6,347 nucleotides of DNA from Gammaproteobacteria bacterium (GTDB lineage: Bacteria; Pseudomonadota; Gammaproteobacteria; Competibacterales; Competibacteraceae): the NCBI GenBank assembly GCA_020047885.1, contig JAIFNF010000001.1:1-6347 (forward strand), written 5' to 3'. This document shows, piece by piece, positions 1 to 6,258 of this stretch (positions within the stretch are counted from its first letter, which is position 1; every line of letters begins with the position of its first letter). Both the position numbers and the translations under genes were made by a program. The notes under the pieces were generated by a model. It had not been told where the DNA came from and searched no databases. It was given only the letters and a program-made list of their open reading frames with translations.

Positions 1-31
1 ACACTGGCTACAACATTCACCTTACCGGGAT

Positions 32-35
32 GAGG
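32..35 (+). promoter_or_regulatory. Shine-Dalgarno of aat
   Basis: GAGG lies nine bases ahead of the ATG at 45. It supports that start; the ATG at 30 opens only a two-codon frame (ATG AGG TAA). Confidence 0.6.
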
Positions 36-44
36 TAACGCCCG

Positions 45-779
45 ATGCCCCTGACGTGGCTGGACCCGCGCAACGATGACCAGCCCTTTCCGGCGCCGAG
101 TCGTGCGCTGACCGAACCGGATGGCCTGCTGGCCGCCGGCGGCAATCTGAGTCCGCGCCGACTGCTGCACGCCTATCGTCAGGGCATTTTCCCCTGGTAC
201 TCGGACGGCCAGCCGATCCTGTGGTGGTCGCCGAACCCGCGCCTGGTGCTGTTTCCGGAAGGTATTAACCTTTCCCGCAGCCTGCGCAAAACCCTGCGCA
301 ACGGGCCGTTCACGGTCACGGCTGACACGGCCTTTGAAACCGTCATCGACGCCTGCGCAGCGCCGCGCGGACCTGAAGAAGGTACCTGGATCACCCCGGA
401 AATGCGCCGGGCCTATTGCCGACTGCATCGCCTTGGTCACGCGCACTCCATCGAAACCTGGCAGCACGGCCAGTTGGTCGGCGGTCTGTACGGCGTCGCC
501 GTGGGTCGGGTATTTTATGGGGAATCCATGTTCAGTGGAGCCAGCAACGCCTCGAAAGTCGCGCTGGCAGTGCTGGCGATCCAATTACGCCGCTGGCATT
601 TTGCCGTGATCGATTGCCAGGTGCGCACCGATCATCTCCTCAGTCTCGGCGCAGTGGACATTCCACGCGAAACGTTTCTGCAACTGCTGAACCGCTACTG
701 TCCACTGCCCGGTCGCCCAGGTGCCTGGCATCTGGACGATGATTGGCTTAATGACCTGATTTTGACGCCGCCGCCATGA
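45..779 (+). CDS. aat: Leucyl/phenylalanyl-tRNA--protein transferase
   Basis: This cytosolic enzyme moves Leu (or Phe) from its charged tRNA onto proteins that begin with Lys or Arg, marking them for ClpS/ClpAP degradation (EC 2.3.2.6). The 244-residue product is close to the family length (E. coli about 234). Seen in the sequence: the N-terminal block with GIFPWY (47-52) and ILWWSPNPR (58-66), the FYGESMFS motif (157-164) in the GNAT-like C-terminal domain, and IDCQ (189-192) followed by the LGA turn (201-203). All match the Aat family in order. The ATG start has a GAGG Shine-Dalgarno at 32-35, nine bases upstream. The stop overlaps the bpt start (ATGA), so the two are almost certainly co-transcribed and translationally coupled. 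Any promoter lies upstream of the window. The identification is secure. Confidence 0.97.
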   Translation: MPLTWLDPRNDDQPFPAPSRALTEPDGLLAAGGNLSPRRLLHAYRQGIFPWYSDGQPILWWSPNPRLVLFPEGINLSRSLRKTLRNGPFTVTADTAFETVIDACAAPRGPEEGTWITPEMRRAYCRLHRLGHAHSIETWQHGQLVGGLYGVAVGRVFYGESMFSGASNASKVALAVLAIQLRRWHFAVIDCQVRTDHLLSLGAVDIPRETFLQLLNRYCPLPGRPGAWHLDDDWLNDLILTPPP

Positions 780-1498
780 GCAACCCCCGCGATGCGCTGT
801 ACGACCTGCGCATGTTCCTGACCACCGACTATCCGTGCAGTTATTTGCCCGGACGACTGGCGCGCAACTTGGTCGCCGACCCGTCCGTCACCGATAACCG
901 CCTGTACACGCAACTGGCGGGGATGGGTTTCCGACGCAGCGGCGATCATGTCTATCGCCCGCATTGCCGGGGCTGCACTGCCTGCCGCTCGCTGCGTATT
1001 CCCGTCGCCCGTTTCCAGCCCAATCGCGCCCAACGGCGCATCTGGGCGCGCAATCAGGATTTGCAGGTACGAGAGCTGGAAGCGGAATTTCAGGATGAAC
1101 ACTTCGAGCTGTTTGCTCGCTATATCCTGGGGCGGCATCCTGGGGGTGGTATGGATCCGGCCAGCCCCGACAACTACTGGTCATTCGTGGCGTCGCGCTG
1201 GTGTCCCACCGGGTTATGCGAATTTCGTCTCGATCAGACCTTGCTGGCGGTCGCGGTCATTGATCGGCTGGATAACGGACTGTCCGCGGTTTACACCTTT
1301 TTCGATCCGCTGGAAGAAGCCCGCAGTCTGGGAACGTTCGCGGTGTTGTGGCAAATCGCGGAAGCGCAGCGCCAGGGTCTCGACTGGGTCTATCTGGGTT
1401 ACTGGATCGAACGCTGCGGTAAGATGGCCTACAAGACGCGTTTCCAGCCCCATGAGCTTTTTATTGCCGAACGCTGGGGGTGGATGGCCATCGGCTGA
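776..1498 (+). CDS. bpt: Aspartate/glutamate leucyltransferase (Bpt, ATE-like)
   Basis: This enzyme transfers Leu from Leu-tRNA onto proteins with N-terminal Asp or Glu, creating a destabilising residue for ClpS/ClpAP (EC 2.3.2.29). It belongs to the arginyltransferase (ATE) superfamily and is often annotated as 'arginyl-tRNA-protein transferase' (ate). The 240 residues are the normal length. Seen in the sequence: the N-terminal ATE Cys (C21, in PCSYLP), the cluster HCRGCTAC with C64, C67 and C70, and the C-terminal GNAT-like half with YTFFDP (173-178), LGYWI (207-211) and KMAYK (216-220). The ATG overlaps the aat stop and has no Shine-Dalgarno of its own, which fits coupling to aat. Leu rather than Arg specificity is inferred from bacterial Bpt proteins and was not read from a residue. 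In many gammaproteobacteria infA follows; here the gene runs directly into the end of radA on the other strand. Confidence 0.95.
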   Translation: MSNPRDALYDLRMFLTTDYPCSYLPGRLARNLVADPSVTDNRLYTQLAGMGFRRSGDHVYRPHCRGCTACRSLRIPVARFQPNRAQRRIWARNQDLQVRELEAEFQDEHFELFARYILGRHPGGGMDPASPDNYWSFVASRWCPTGLCEFRLDQTLLAVAVIDRLDNGLSAVYTFFDPLEEARSLGTFAVLWQIAEAQRQGLDWVYLGYWIERCGKMAYKTRFQPHELFIAERWGWMAIG

Positions 1499-1512
1499 GT
1501 CAAATCCCCCCC
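1477..1512. other. GC-rich hairpin spanning the convergent bpt/radA stops
   Basis: GGGG (1477-1480) can pair with CCCC (1509-1512) and GGAT (1482-1485) with ATCC (1504-1507), with one T/C mismatch between them and an 18-base loop. The structure includes both stop codons. Neither strand has a T-tract after the stem, so it is not a classical intrinsic terminator. It may act as a weak block for both converging transcripts or simply reflect the coding sequence. Confidence 0.3.
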
Positions 1513-2870
1513 ATCACCTCGCTCAACCGGGTCACGCCGCGCGCCTCCAACCCTTCGACCCGGCTGCCTTTCCGGGGCAAATTGGCGCGGGGAACGATGG
1601 CCTGCTTGAACCCATGTTTGGCGGCTTCCCGCAATCGCTCTTCACCATTCGGCACCGGGCGAATTTCCCCGGCCAGCCCCACTTCCCCGAACACCACCAA
1701 ATCAGTCGGCAAGGGCCGGTCGCGGAAGCTGGACAGCGCCGCCAGCAACACCGCCAAATCCGCCGCCGTCTCGTTGATCCGCACCCCGCCAACCGCGTTG
1801 ACATAGACATCCTGATCGTACATCGCGACGCCGCCATGCCGGTGCAATACCGCCAACAGCATCGCCAGCCGGTTCTGCTCCAGGCCGAGCGTGACCCGGC
1901 GCGGGTTGCCGCCATGGCATTCATCCACCAGCGCCTGAATTTCCACCAGCAACGGCCGGGTGCCTTCGCGGGTCACCATAATCACGCTGCCGGGCACCGG
2001 CGTATCGTGGCGGGAGAGGAAAATCGCCGAGGGATTGCTGACCTCTTTCAATCCGTCCTCGGTCATGGCGAACACGCCCAACTCATTCACCGGCCCATAG
2101 CGATTTTTCACCGCCCGCAGAACCCGCAACCGGCCACTGGGATCGCCCTCGAAATACAGCACAGTATCCACCATGTGCTCGAGAACACGCGGTCCGGCAA
2201 TCGCCCCTTCCTTGGTGACGTGGCCGACCAGGAACAGCGCCGTCCCGGTCGCTTTCGCATACCGCACTAACTGCGCTGCGCTTTCCCGCACTTGCGCCAC
2301 GGAACCGGGAGCCGATTGCAACCGCTCGGTGTACACAGTCTGAATGGAATCAATCACCATCACCCGGGGCTGCTCAACTTCAGCCGTTGCCAGAATCCGC
2401 TCGACATTGATTTCCGGCAGAAGTCGCAAATGGTCGCGGGACAGATGCAGGCGCTGGGCGCGCAGGCTGATCTGCTGGGGGGATTCTTCGCCGCTGACGT
2501 ACAATGTGCGGTCACGCTCGGCGAGCACCGCCTGCACCTGCAACAGCAGCGTGGATTTACCGATGCCCGGATCGCCACCAATCAGCGTGACCGAACCTTG
2601 CACCAACCCACCGCCCAGCACCCGATCCAGTTCGCCATTGCCGCAGGTCTGCCGGACTTCCGCGCTGGCGTCCACGTCCGAAAGCCGTCGGACTTCCCCG
2701 GCCACTGCGCCCGCGTAACTGGCGAACTTGACGGCGCTCTTGCCGGGGGCGGGCGCGGCGGGCGCTTCCTGCAGCACATTCCAGGCTCCGCAGTCGCCGC
2801 ACTGACCCGACCACTTGCTGGCTTGTGCGCCACATTCCGTACAAACGTAGATCGTGCGGGCTTTGGTCAC
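1500..2870 (-). CDS. radA: DNA repair/recombination protein RadA (Sms)
   Basis: RadA is a RecA-like, DnaB-type hexameric ATPase that drives branch migration and processes recombination intermediates at broken forks. The 456 residues match the usual 450-460. Domains in order: a C4 zinc finger (C10, C13, C24, C27); a RecA-like ATPase core with Walker A GDPGIGKST (99-107) and Walker B VMVIDSIQT (170-178); the RadA-specific KNRYG motif (255-259); and a C-terminal Lon-protease-like domain from about residue 290, which in this family is structural and not proteolytic. The start is GTG. It overlaps the alr stop in a GTGA junction and gives the expected N-terminus immediately before the zinc finger. 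GGAG at 2883-2886 is twelve bases upstream, a rather long spacing, so translation is probably coupled to alr. The gene is last in the dnaB-alr-radA unit and its stop is one base from that of convergent bpt. Confidence 0.97.
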   Translation of the reverse strand: MTKARTIYVCTECGAQASKWSGQCGDCGAWNVLQEAPAAPAPGKSAVKFASYAGAVAGEVRRLSDVDASAEVRQTCGNGELDRVLGGGLVQGSVTLIGGDPGIGKSTLLLQVQAVLAERDRTLYVSGEESPQQISLRAQRLHLSRDHLRLLPEINVERILATAEVEQPRVMVIDSIQTVYTERLQSAPGSVAQVRESAAQLVRYAKATGTALFLVGHVTKEGAIAGPRVLEHMVDTVLYFEGDPSGRLRVLRAVKNRYGPVNELGVFAMTEDGLKEVSNPSAIFLSRHDTPVPGSVIMVTREGTRPLLVEIQALVDECHGGNPRRVTLGLEQNRLAMLLAVLHRHGGVAMYDQDVYVNAVGGVRINETAADLAVLLAALSSFRDRPLPTDLVVFGEVGLAGEIRPVPNGEERLREAAKHGFKQAIVPRANLPRKGSRVEGLEARGVTRLSEVMGGI

Positions 2871-3988
2871 GGCGCCAGGTCGCTCCGGGATTGATCAACG
2901 GGCTGAACCGTCTCCACCTTGACCCGTGCGGTAATCCCGCAGGTCAGTTCATAGGAGATGGTGCCCGCGGCCTGAGCGATGCGCTCCACCGGCAGACCCG
3001 CGCCCCACAGTACCACCCGATCGCCAACCTGCGCCTCGGGATGCTGGCGCAAATCCACGGTGATCATATCCATCGACACCCGACCGATCAGCGCCGCCTC
3101 ACGGCCATTAACCAGCACCGGCGTCCCTGACGGCGCATGACGGGGATACCCATCGCCATAACCCACCGCTGCCACACCCACGTCCATATCTTCGGGACAG
3201 ATCCAGGTGCCGCCATAACCGACCGGATCGCCCTGTCGGAGGCGGTTGATGGCGATCAATTGGGTGTGGAAGGTCATCACCGGCCGCAAACCCTCGTCAG
3301 CCGCCAAACTGTCTACAAATGGGGAAGCGCCATACAGCATGATGCCCGGACGCACCCAGTCCAAATGCGTTTGCGGCCAACCGAGAATGCCGGCAGAGTT
3401 GGCTAGAGAACGGGCGCCGGGCAACCCAGCAGTGGCCTGTTCAAAGACCTGCAACTGTTGAAGGGTCACGTCGCAATCCCGCTCATCGGCCCGCGCCAGA
3501 TGACTCATTAGGCCGATTCCCGACGCGACTGCCGGACAATTCATCAGTCGCCGGAACAGTTCTGGAACCTGAGCCGGATTGAGTCCCAACCGGTGCATCC
3601 CGGTGTCAATTTTCAGCCAGACCCGCACCGGCCGATTCAACCGGGAGGACATTTCCAGCATCCGCACCTGATCCAGATGATGAAGCGCGATATTCAGGCC
3701 ATACCGGGAGCAACGCGGCAATTCCGTCTCGTCAAAAATCCCCTCCAGCAACAAAATCCGCCGGCGAATCCCAGCGCGATACAGGATCTGTGCTTCACCA
3801 ATGGAAGCCACCGCGAAGGCATCGATGTGGGCATCATGCAGGGCGTGGGCAACCCGTAGCAAGCCGTGGCCATAGCCATTCGCCTTAACTGCGGCCGCTA
3901 CCCGACGGCCGGGAGCTGCCGCCGCTACCCGCCGCAAATTGTGAACCAGCGCCCCCAGATCGAGGCGTACTGTGGTTGCTCGACTCAT
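2867..3988 (-). CDS. alr: Alanine racemase
   Basis: This PLP-dependent cytosolic enzyme interconverts L- and D-alanine, supplying D-Ala for peptidoglycan (EC 5.1.1.1). The 373 residues are slightly above E. coli Alr/DadX (about 356-359). Fold type III alanine racemase signatures are visible: VKANGYGHG with PLP-binding K35, WLKIDTGMHRLG (124-135), and the second catalytic base Y258 in VGYGG, followed by the beta-domain motifs VGYGDGYPR and SMDM (305-308) and ELTCGI near the end. The ATG start gives the standard short N-terminus (VRLDLGAL). Its ribosome site is weak (AGG at 3997-3999), consistent with coupling to dnaB. The first 34 codons are overlapped by the dnaB reading frame, and the last four bases overlap radA (GTGA). 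Whether this is a biosynthetic alr or a catabolic dadX cannot be told from sequence, but no dadA neighbour is present, which favours alr. Confidence 0.97.
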   Translation of the reverse strand: MSRATTVRLDLGALVHNLRRVAAAAPGRRVAAAVKANGYGHGLLRVAHALHDAHIDAFAVASIGEAQILYRAGIRRRILLLEGIFDETELPRCSRYGLNIALHHLDQVRMLEMSSRLNRPVRVWLKIDTGMHRLGLNPAQVPELFRRLMNCPAVASGIGLMSHLARADERDCDVTLQQLQVFEQATAGLPGARSLANSAGILGWPQTHLDWVRPGIMLYGASPFVDSLAADEGLRPVMTFHTQLIAINRLRQGDPVGYGGTWICPEDMDVGVAAVGYGDGYPRHAPSGTPVLVNGREAALIGRVSMDMITVDLRQHPEAQVGDRVVLWGAGLPVERIAQAAGTISYELTCGITARVKVETVQPVDQSRSDLAP

Positions 3989-5387
3989 GACCGGAACCTG
4001 TGGAGTAGGATTCAGGAGCGTAGCTCTGGAATTGGGTGTATTGCCCCAGAAACGTCAGCTTAAATTTGCCAATGGGACCGTTGCGCTGCTTGCCAATAAT
4101 GATTTCGGCAACGTTTTTTTCCGCGGTTTCGGGATTGTAGACTTCATCGCGGTAAATAAAACAAATCAAATCCGCATCTTGTTCGATGCCGCCCGATTCC
4201 CGCAAATCGGACATAATCGGCCGTTTGTCGCCGCGCTGCTCCAACGTGCGGTTGAGCTGCGACAGCGCCAACACCGGCACGGACAATTCCTTGGCCAGCG
4301 CCTTGAGCGAACGGGAAATTTCGGAGACCTCGGTCGCCCGGTTCTCATTGGTGCCGGGGATCGCCATCAATTGCAGATAGTCCACCACAATCAATCCCAA
4401 GCTCCCTTCCTGCCGGTGCAAACGCCGCGCCCGCGCCCGTAACTCATTGGGACTCAAGCTGGAGCTGTCGTCAATAAACAGCCGGGTTCCTGACAACATG
4501 CTCACTGCCGACGTCAACCGCGACCAGTCGTTATCGTCCAGTTGTCCACTGCGCACCCGCTGTTGCTCAATGCGCCCGAGTGAGGACATTAACCGCATAA
4601 TCAGACTCTCGCCCGGCATTTCCATGCTGAACACCGCCACCGCACAATGCACGTGAATGGCCGCGTACTCCGCAATGTTCATGGCGAACGCGGTCTTGCC
4701 CATCGACGGCCGACCGGCCACGATGATGAGTTCACCCGGTTGCAAACCGGCGGTCATCTCGTCGAAATCCGTCCAGCCACTCGACAGTCCCGTCACCGGA
4801 CTGTCGCTCTGGAACAGCATATCGACCCGTTCCACCGTGCGCGCCAACAAATCCTTGATGTTGGCAAACCCCCCGCGCGCCCGCGCCCCCCGTTCCGCAA
4901 TGGCGAACACCCGCTTCTCGGCGTCGTTCAACAAATCCTGGCTAGTGCGCCCCTGAGCATCGTAGGCCATGTCCGCAATCTCGGTCGCAGCACGGATCAA
5001 ATCACGGCGAATCCCCCGCTCACGGACGATCTTAGCGTAGGCACGGACATTAGCGGCGCTCGGCGTCTCCCGGGCGAGATGGTAGACATACTGCATTCCT
5101 CCCGCTTCTTCCAACTGGTGGTGGGCTTCCAGCCATTCGAACACGGTCACATGATCGAAGGGTTTGCTCTCCTCGGCCAGATGGCGGATCGCCCGGAAGA
5201 TCATCCGGTGGTCGTTGCGATAAAAATCGTGTTCGTCCAGTTGATCGGCAATCTGATCCCAGGCGGTGTTCGACAGCATCAATCCACCCAGCACCGCCTG
5301 TTCAGCCTCCAGGGAATGCGGCGGCGTCCGCAACACCTCAGCGGCGGCATCCTTACGATAGGGGAACGGGGAAACCGGCTGCATCAT
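3885..5387 (-). CDS. dnaB: Replicative DNA helicase DnaB
   Basis: DnaB is the hexameric 5'-3' helicase that unwinds the fork and recruits primase. With the ATG at 5387 it has 500 residues, against 471 in E. coli. Seen in the sequence: the N-terminal domain beginning PPHSLEAEQAVLGGLML; the RecA-like core with Walker A GRPSMGKT (225-232), Walker B LIVVDYLQLM (332-341), LSQLNR (375-380), the arginine-finger region YRDEVY (around 413) and KQRNGPIG (433-440). No intein interrupts the core. Family homology ends near residue 461; the remaining 39 residues are a Ser/Gly-rich tail, and residues 467-500 are read out of frame over the alr start. An in-frame GTG at 5435 would add 16 residues. I prefer 5387 because the extra stretch contains the TATAAT box, has mixed codon use, and would make the leader longer than usual. 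Neither start has a good Shine-Dalgarno; ATG at 5384 is equally possible. Confidence 0.95.
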   Translation of the reverse strand: MMQPVSPFPYRKDAAAEVLRTPPHSLEAEQAVLGGLMLSNTAWDQIADQLDEHDFYRNDHRMIFRAIRHLAEESKPFDHVTVFEWLEAHHQLEEAGGMQYVYHLARETPSAANVRAYAKIVRERGIRRDLIRAATEIADMAYDAQGRTSQDLLNDAEKRVFAIAERGARARGGFANIKDLLARTVERVDMLFQSDSPVTGLSSGWTDFDEMTAGLQPGELIIVAGRPSMGKTAFAMNIAEYAAIHVHCAVAVFSMEMPGESLIMRLMSSLGRIEQQRVRSGQLDDNDWSRLTSAVSMLSGTRLFIDDSSSLSPNELRARARRLHRQEGSLGLIVVDYLQLMAIPGTNENRATEVSEISRSLKALAKELSVPVLALSQLNRTLEQRGDKRPIMSDLRESGGIEQDADLICFIYRDEVYNPETAEKNVAEIIIGKQRNGPIGKFKLTFLGQYTQFQSYAPESYSTGSGHESSNHSTPRSGGAGSQFAAGSGGSSRPSGSGRS

Positions 5388-5424
5388 AGCGGAGTGAGGT
5401 CGGAAATCGGGGGTCGGAATACGG

Positions 5425-5453
5425 ATTATAGCCACCTCACGCTGGGGAGTGAC
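5425..5453 (-). promoter_or_regulatory. Candidate sigma-70 promoter for dnaB-alr-radA
   Basis: On the minus strand a perfect -10 hexamer TATAAT (5430-5425) lies 17 bases from GTCACT (5453-5448), which matches TTGACA at only three of six positions. Transcription would start near 5418, about 30 bases before the preferred dnaB ATG and just after the terminator-like hairpin of rplI. The -10 match and position are directly seen; promoter activity is inferred, and the weak -35 may mean activator dependence or low strength. Confidence 0.55.
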
Positions 5454-5465
5454 CGGCGAGTGACC
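5447..5465. repeat. Tandem 8-bp direct repeat upstream of dnaB
   Basis: GAGTGACC occurs at 5447-5454 and again at 5458-5465, an 11-bp period or roughly one helical turn. The copy nearer dnaB covers the proposed -35 hexamer and the other lies just upstream. It could be a protein-binding site controlling dnaB, or a chance duplication. Confidence 0.4.
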
Positions 5466-5473
5466 CCGGTCGG

Positions 5474-5520
5474 AACAGCAAAACCACGGGCAGAAGCGTC
5501 GAACCGCCCCAGCCCGTGAT
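5474..5520 (-). terminator. Intrinsic terminator after rplI
   Basis: In the minus-strand transcript CACGGGC pairs with GCCCGTG (plus coordinates 5512-5518 with 5485-5491). After a U/U mismatch the stem continues with GGGGCG against CGCUUC (5505-5510 with 5493-5498, two G-U pairs), closed by a GUUCGA loop. An imperfect U-run, GUUUUGCUGUU, follows directly. The stem starts six bases after the rplI stop, the expected place for the end of the ribosomal operon. The broken U-run may make it leaky. Confidence 0.72.
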
Positions 5521-5524
5521 CGGC

Positions 5525-5974
5525 TCAGGCCTCAGCGATGACGTTCACCCGAATCTGCGATTTGACTTCGGGGTGTAGGTGCAAACCGACATCATATTCG
5601 CCAATCTGGCGGATCGGTCCGGTCGAGAGTCGGATTTCCTGCTTCTCCAGTTCAATGCCGGCAGCGGCGACCGCATTGGCAATATCGGCAGCCCCGACCG
5701 AGCCAAACAACCGGCCTTCACTGCCGGTCTTCACCGACAGCGTCACGATCAGTTCCGCCAATTGCTCGGAACGGTTTTTAGCCCGCGCCAACTGCTCGGC
5801 AGCCACCCGCTCGAACTCAGCGCGGCGCGCTTCGAACCGGGCAATATTCACCGGGGTCGCCGTCGTGGCCTTCCCCTTGGGAATGAGATAGTTCCGGGCA
5901 TAGCCAGGCTTGACCTTGATCCGGTCGCCTAGGATGCCCAGTTTATTAATTTTTTCCAGCAGGATGATTTCCAT
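5525..5974 (-). CDS. rplI: 50S ribosomal protein L9
   Basis: L9 binds 23S rRNA at the base of the L1 stalk and extends away from the 50S subunit, helping to maintain reading frame and ribosome spacing. The 149 residues equal the E. coli length. Seen in the sequence: the N-terminal rRNA-binding domain with the family signature around PGYARNYLIPKGKA (23-36), the Ala/Glu/Arg-rich connecting helix (about 44-75), and the C-terminal domain opening with GRLFGSVGAADIA (87 onward). The ATG at 5974 has GGAG eight bases upstream (5983-5986), so the start is well supported. It follows rpsR by 32 bases in the same operon and is followed by a strong hairpin, making it the last gene of that transcript. Confidence 0.98.
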   Translation of the reverse strand: MEIILLEKINKLGILGDRIKVKPGYARNYLIPKGKATTATPVNIARFEARRAEFERVAAEQLARAKNRSEQLAELIVTLSVKTGSEGRLFGSVGAADIANAVAAAGIELEKQEIRLSTGPIRQIGEYDVGLHLHPEVKSQIRVNVIAEA

Positions 5975-6006
5975 GTTTCAGGCTCCGAATAATCAATGAT
6001 CAGTGC

Positions 6007-6231
6007 TTAATGCCGGTCGCAGAACGGCAGCAGCGCCAGAAACCGGGCGCGCTTGATCGCGACGGACAGTTGCCGCTGATAGCGAGCCTTGGTGCCGGTG
6101 ATTCGGCTCGGGACGATCTTGCCGGTCTCGGTGATGTAGTTCTTCAGGACAGCGATGTCCTTGTAATCAATTTCCTTGACGCCTTCGGCAGTGAAACGGC
6201 AAAACTTCTTACGACGGAAAAAACGTGACAT
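6007..6231 (-). CDS. rpsR: 30S ribosomal protein S18
   Basis: S18 binds 16S rRNA in the platform of the 30S subunit as a partner of S6. The 74-residue product aligns along its full length with E. coli S18 (75 residues): [14 protein letters not shown] at the N-terminus, then [14 protein letters not shown], the strongly conserved [19 protein letters not shown], and the basic C-terminal helix [13 protein letters not shown]. The ATG at 6231 is chosen over an upstream in-frame TTG at 6249 because AAGGA (6240-6244) sits eight bases before the ATG and because S18 proteins begin at this M(A/S)R. The gene lies between priB and rplI, the standard order in the rpsF operon. Confidence 0.98.
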   Translation of the reverse strand: MSRFFRRKKFCRFTAEGVKEIDYKDIAVLKNYITETGKIVPSRITGTKARYQRQLSVAIKRARFLALLPFCDRH

Positions 6232-6239
6232 GGTCTTAG

Positions 6240-6244
6240 TCCTT
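6240..6244 (-). promoter_or_regulatory. Shine-Dalgarno that fixes the rpsR start
   Basis: AAGGA on the minus strand, eight bases before the ATG at 6231. It would fall inside the coding sequence if the TTG at 6249 were used, so it decides for the shorter, family-standard S18. Confidence 0.75.
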
Positions 6245-6258
6245 AACAATCATTCGGT

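Noticed and set aside
3..38. A plus-strand frame ending TAA at 36-38 (ending HLTGMR), possibly the tail of a gene upstream of aat
   Set aside because: Only eleven codons are visible and the residues match nothing I recognise; at least one other frame is also open across this stretch, so no gene can be supported.
1483..1492. Perfect 10-bp palindrome GATGGCCATC near the end of bpt
   Set aside because: It lies in conserved-length coding sequence, has no T-tract and is short enough to occur by chance.
948..2270. A 440-codon plus-strand open frame running from inside bpt across the antisense of radA
   Set aside because: It is out of frame with bpt and then antisense to a fully conserved radA, with His/Arg/Pro/Gln-rich translation typical of shadow frames in GC-rich DNA and no recognisable domain.
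4647..5519. A 290-codon plus-strand open frame opposite dnaB and its upstream region
   Set aside because: It is antisense to the conserved DnaB core and crosses the terminator and promoter of the opposite strand; the translation resembles no family.
6007..6249. An 80-residue form of S18 starting at TTG 6249
   Set aside because: The six extra residues are not part of S18 and the Shine-Dalgarno AAGGA at 6240-6244 would lie inside the coding sequence.
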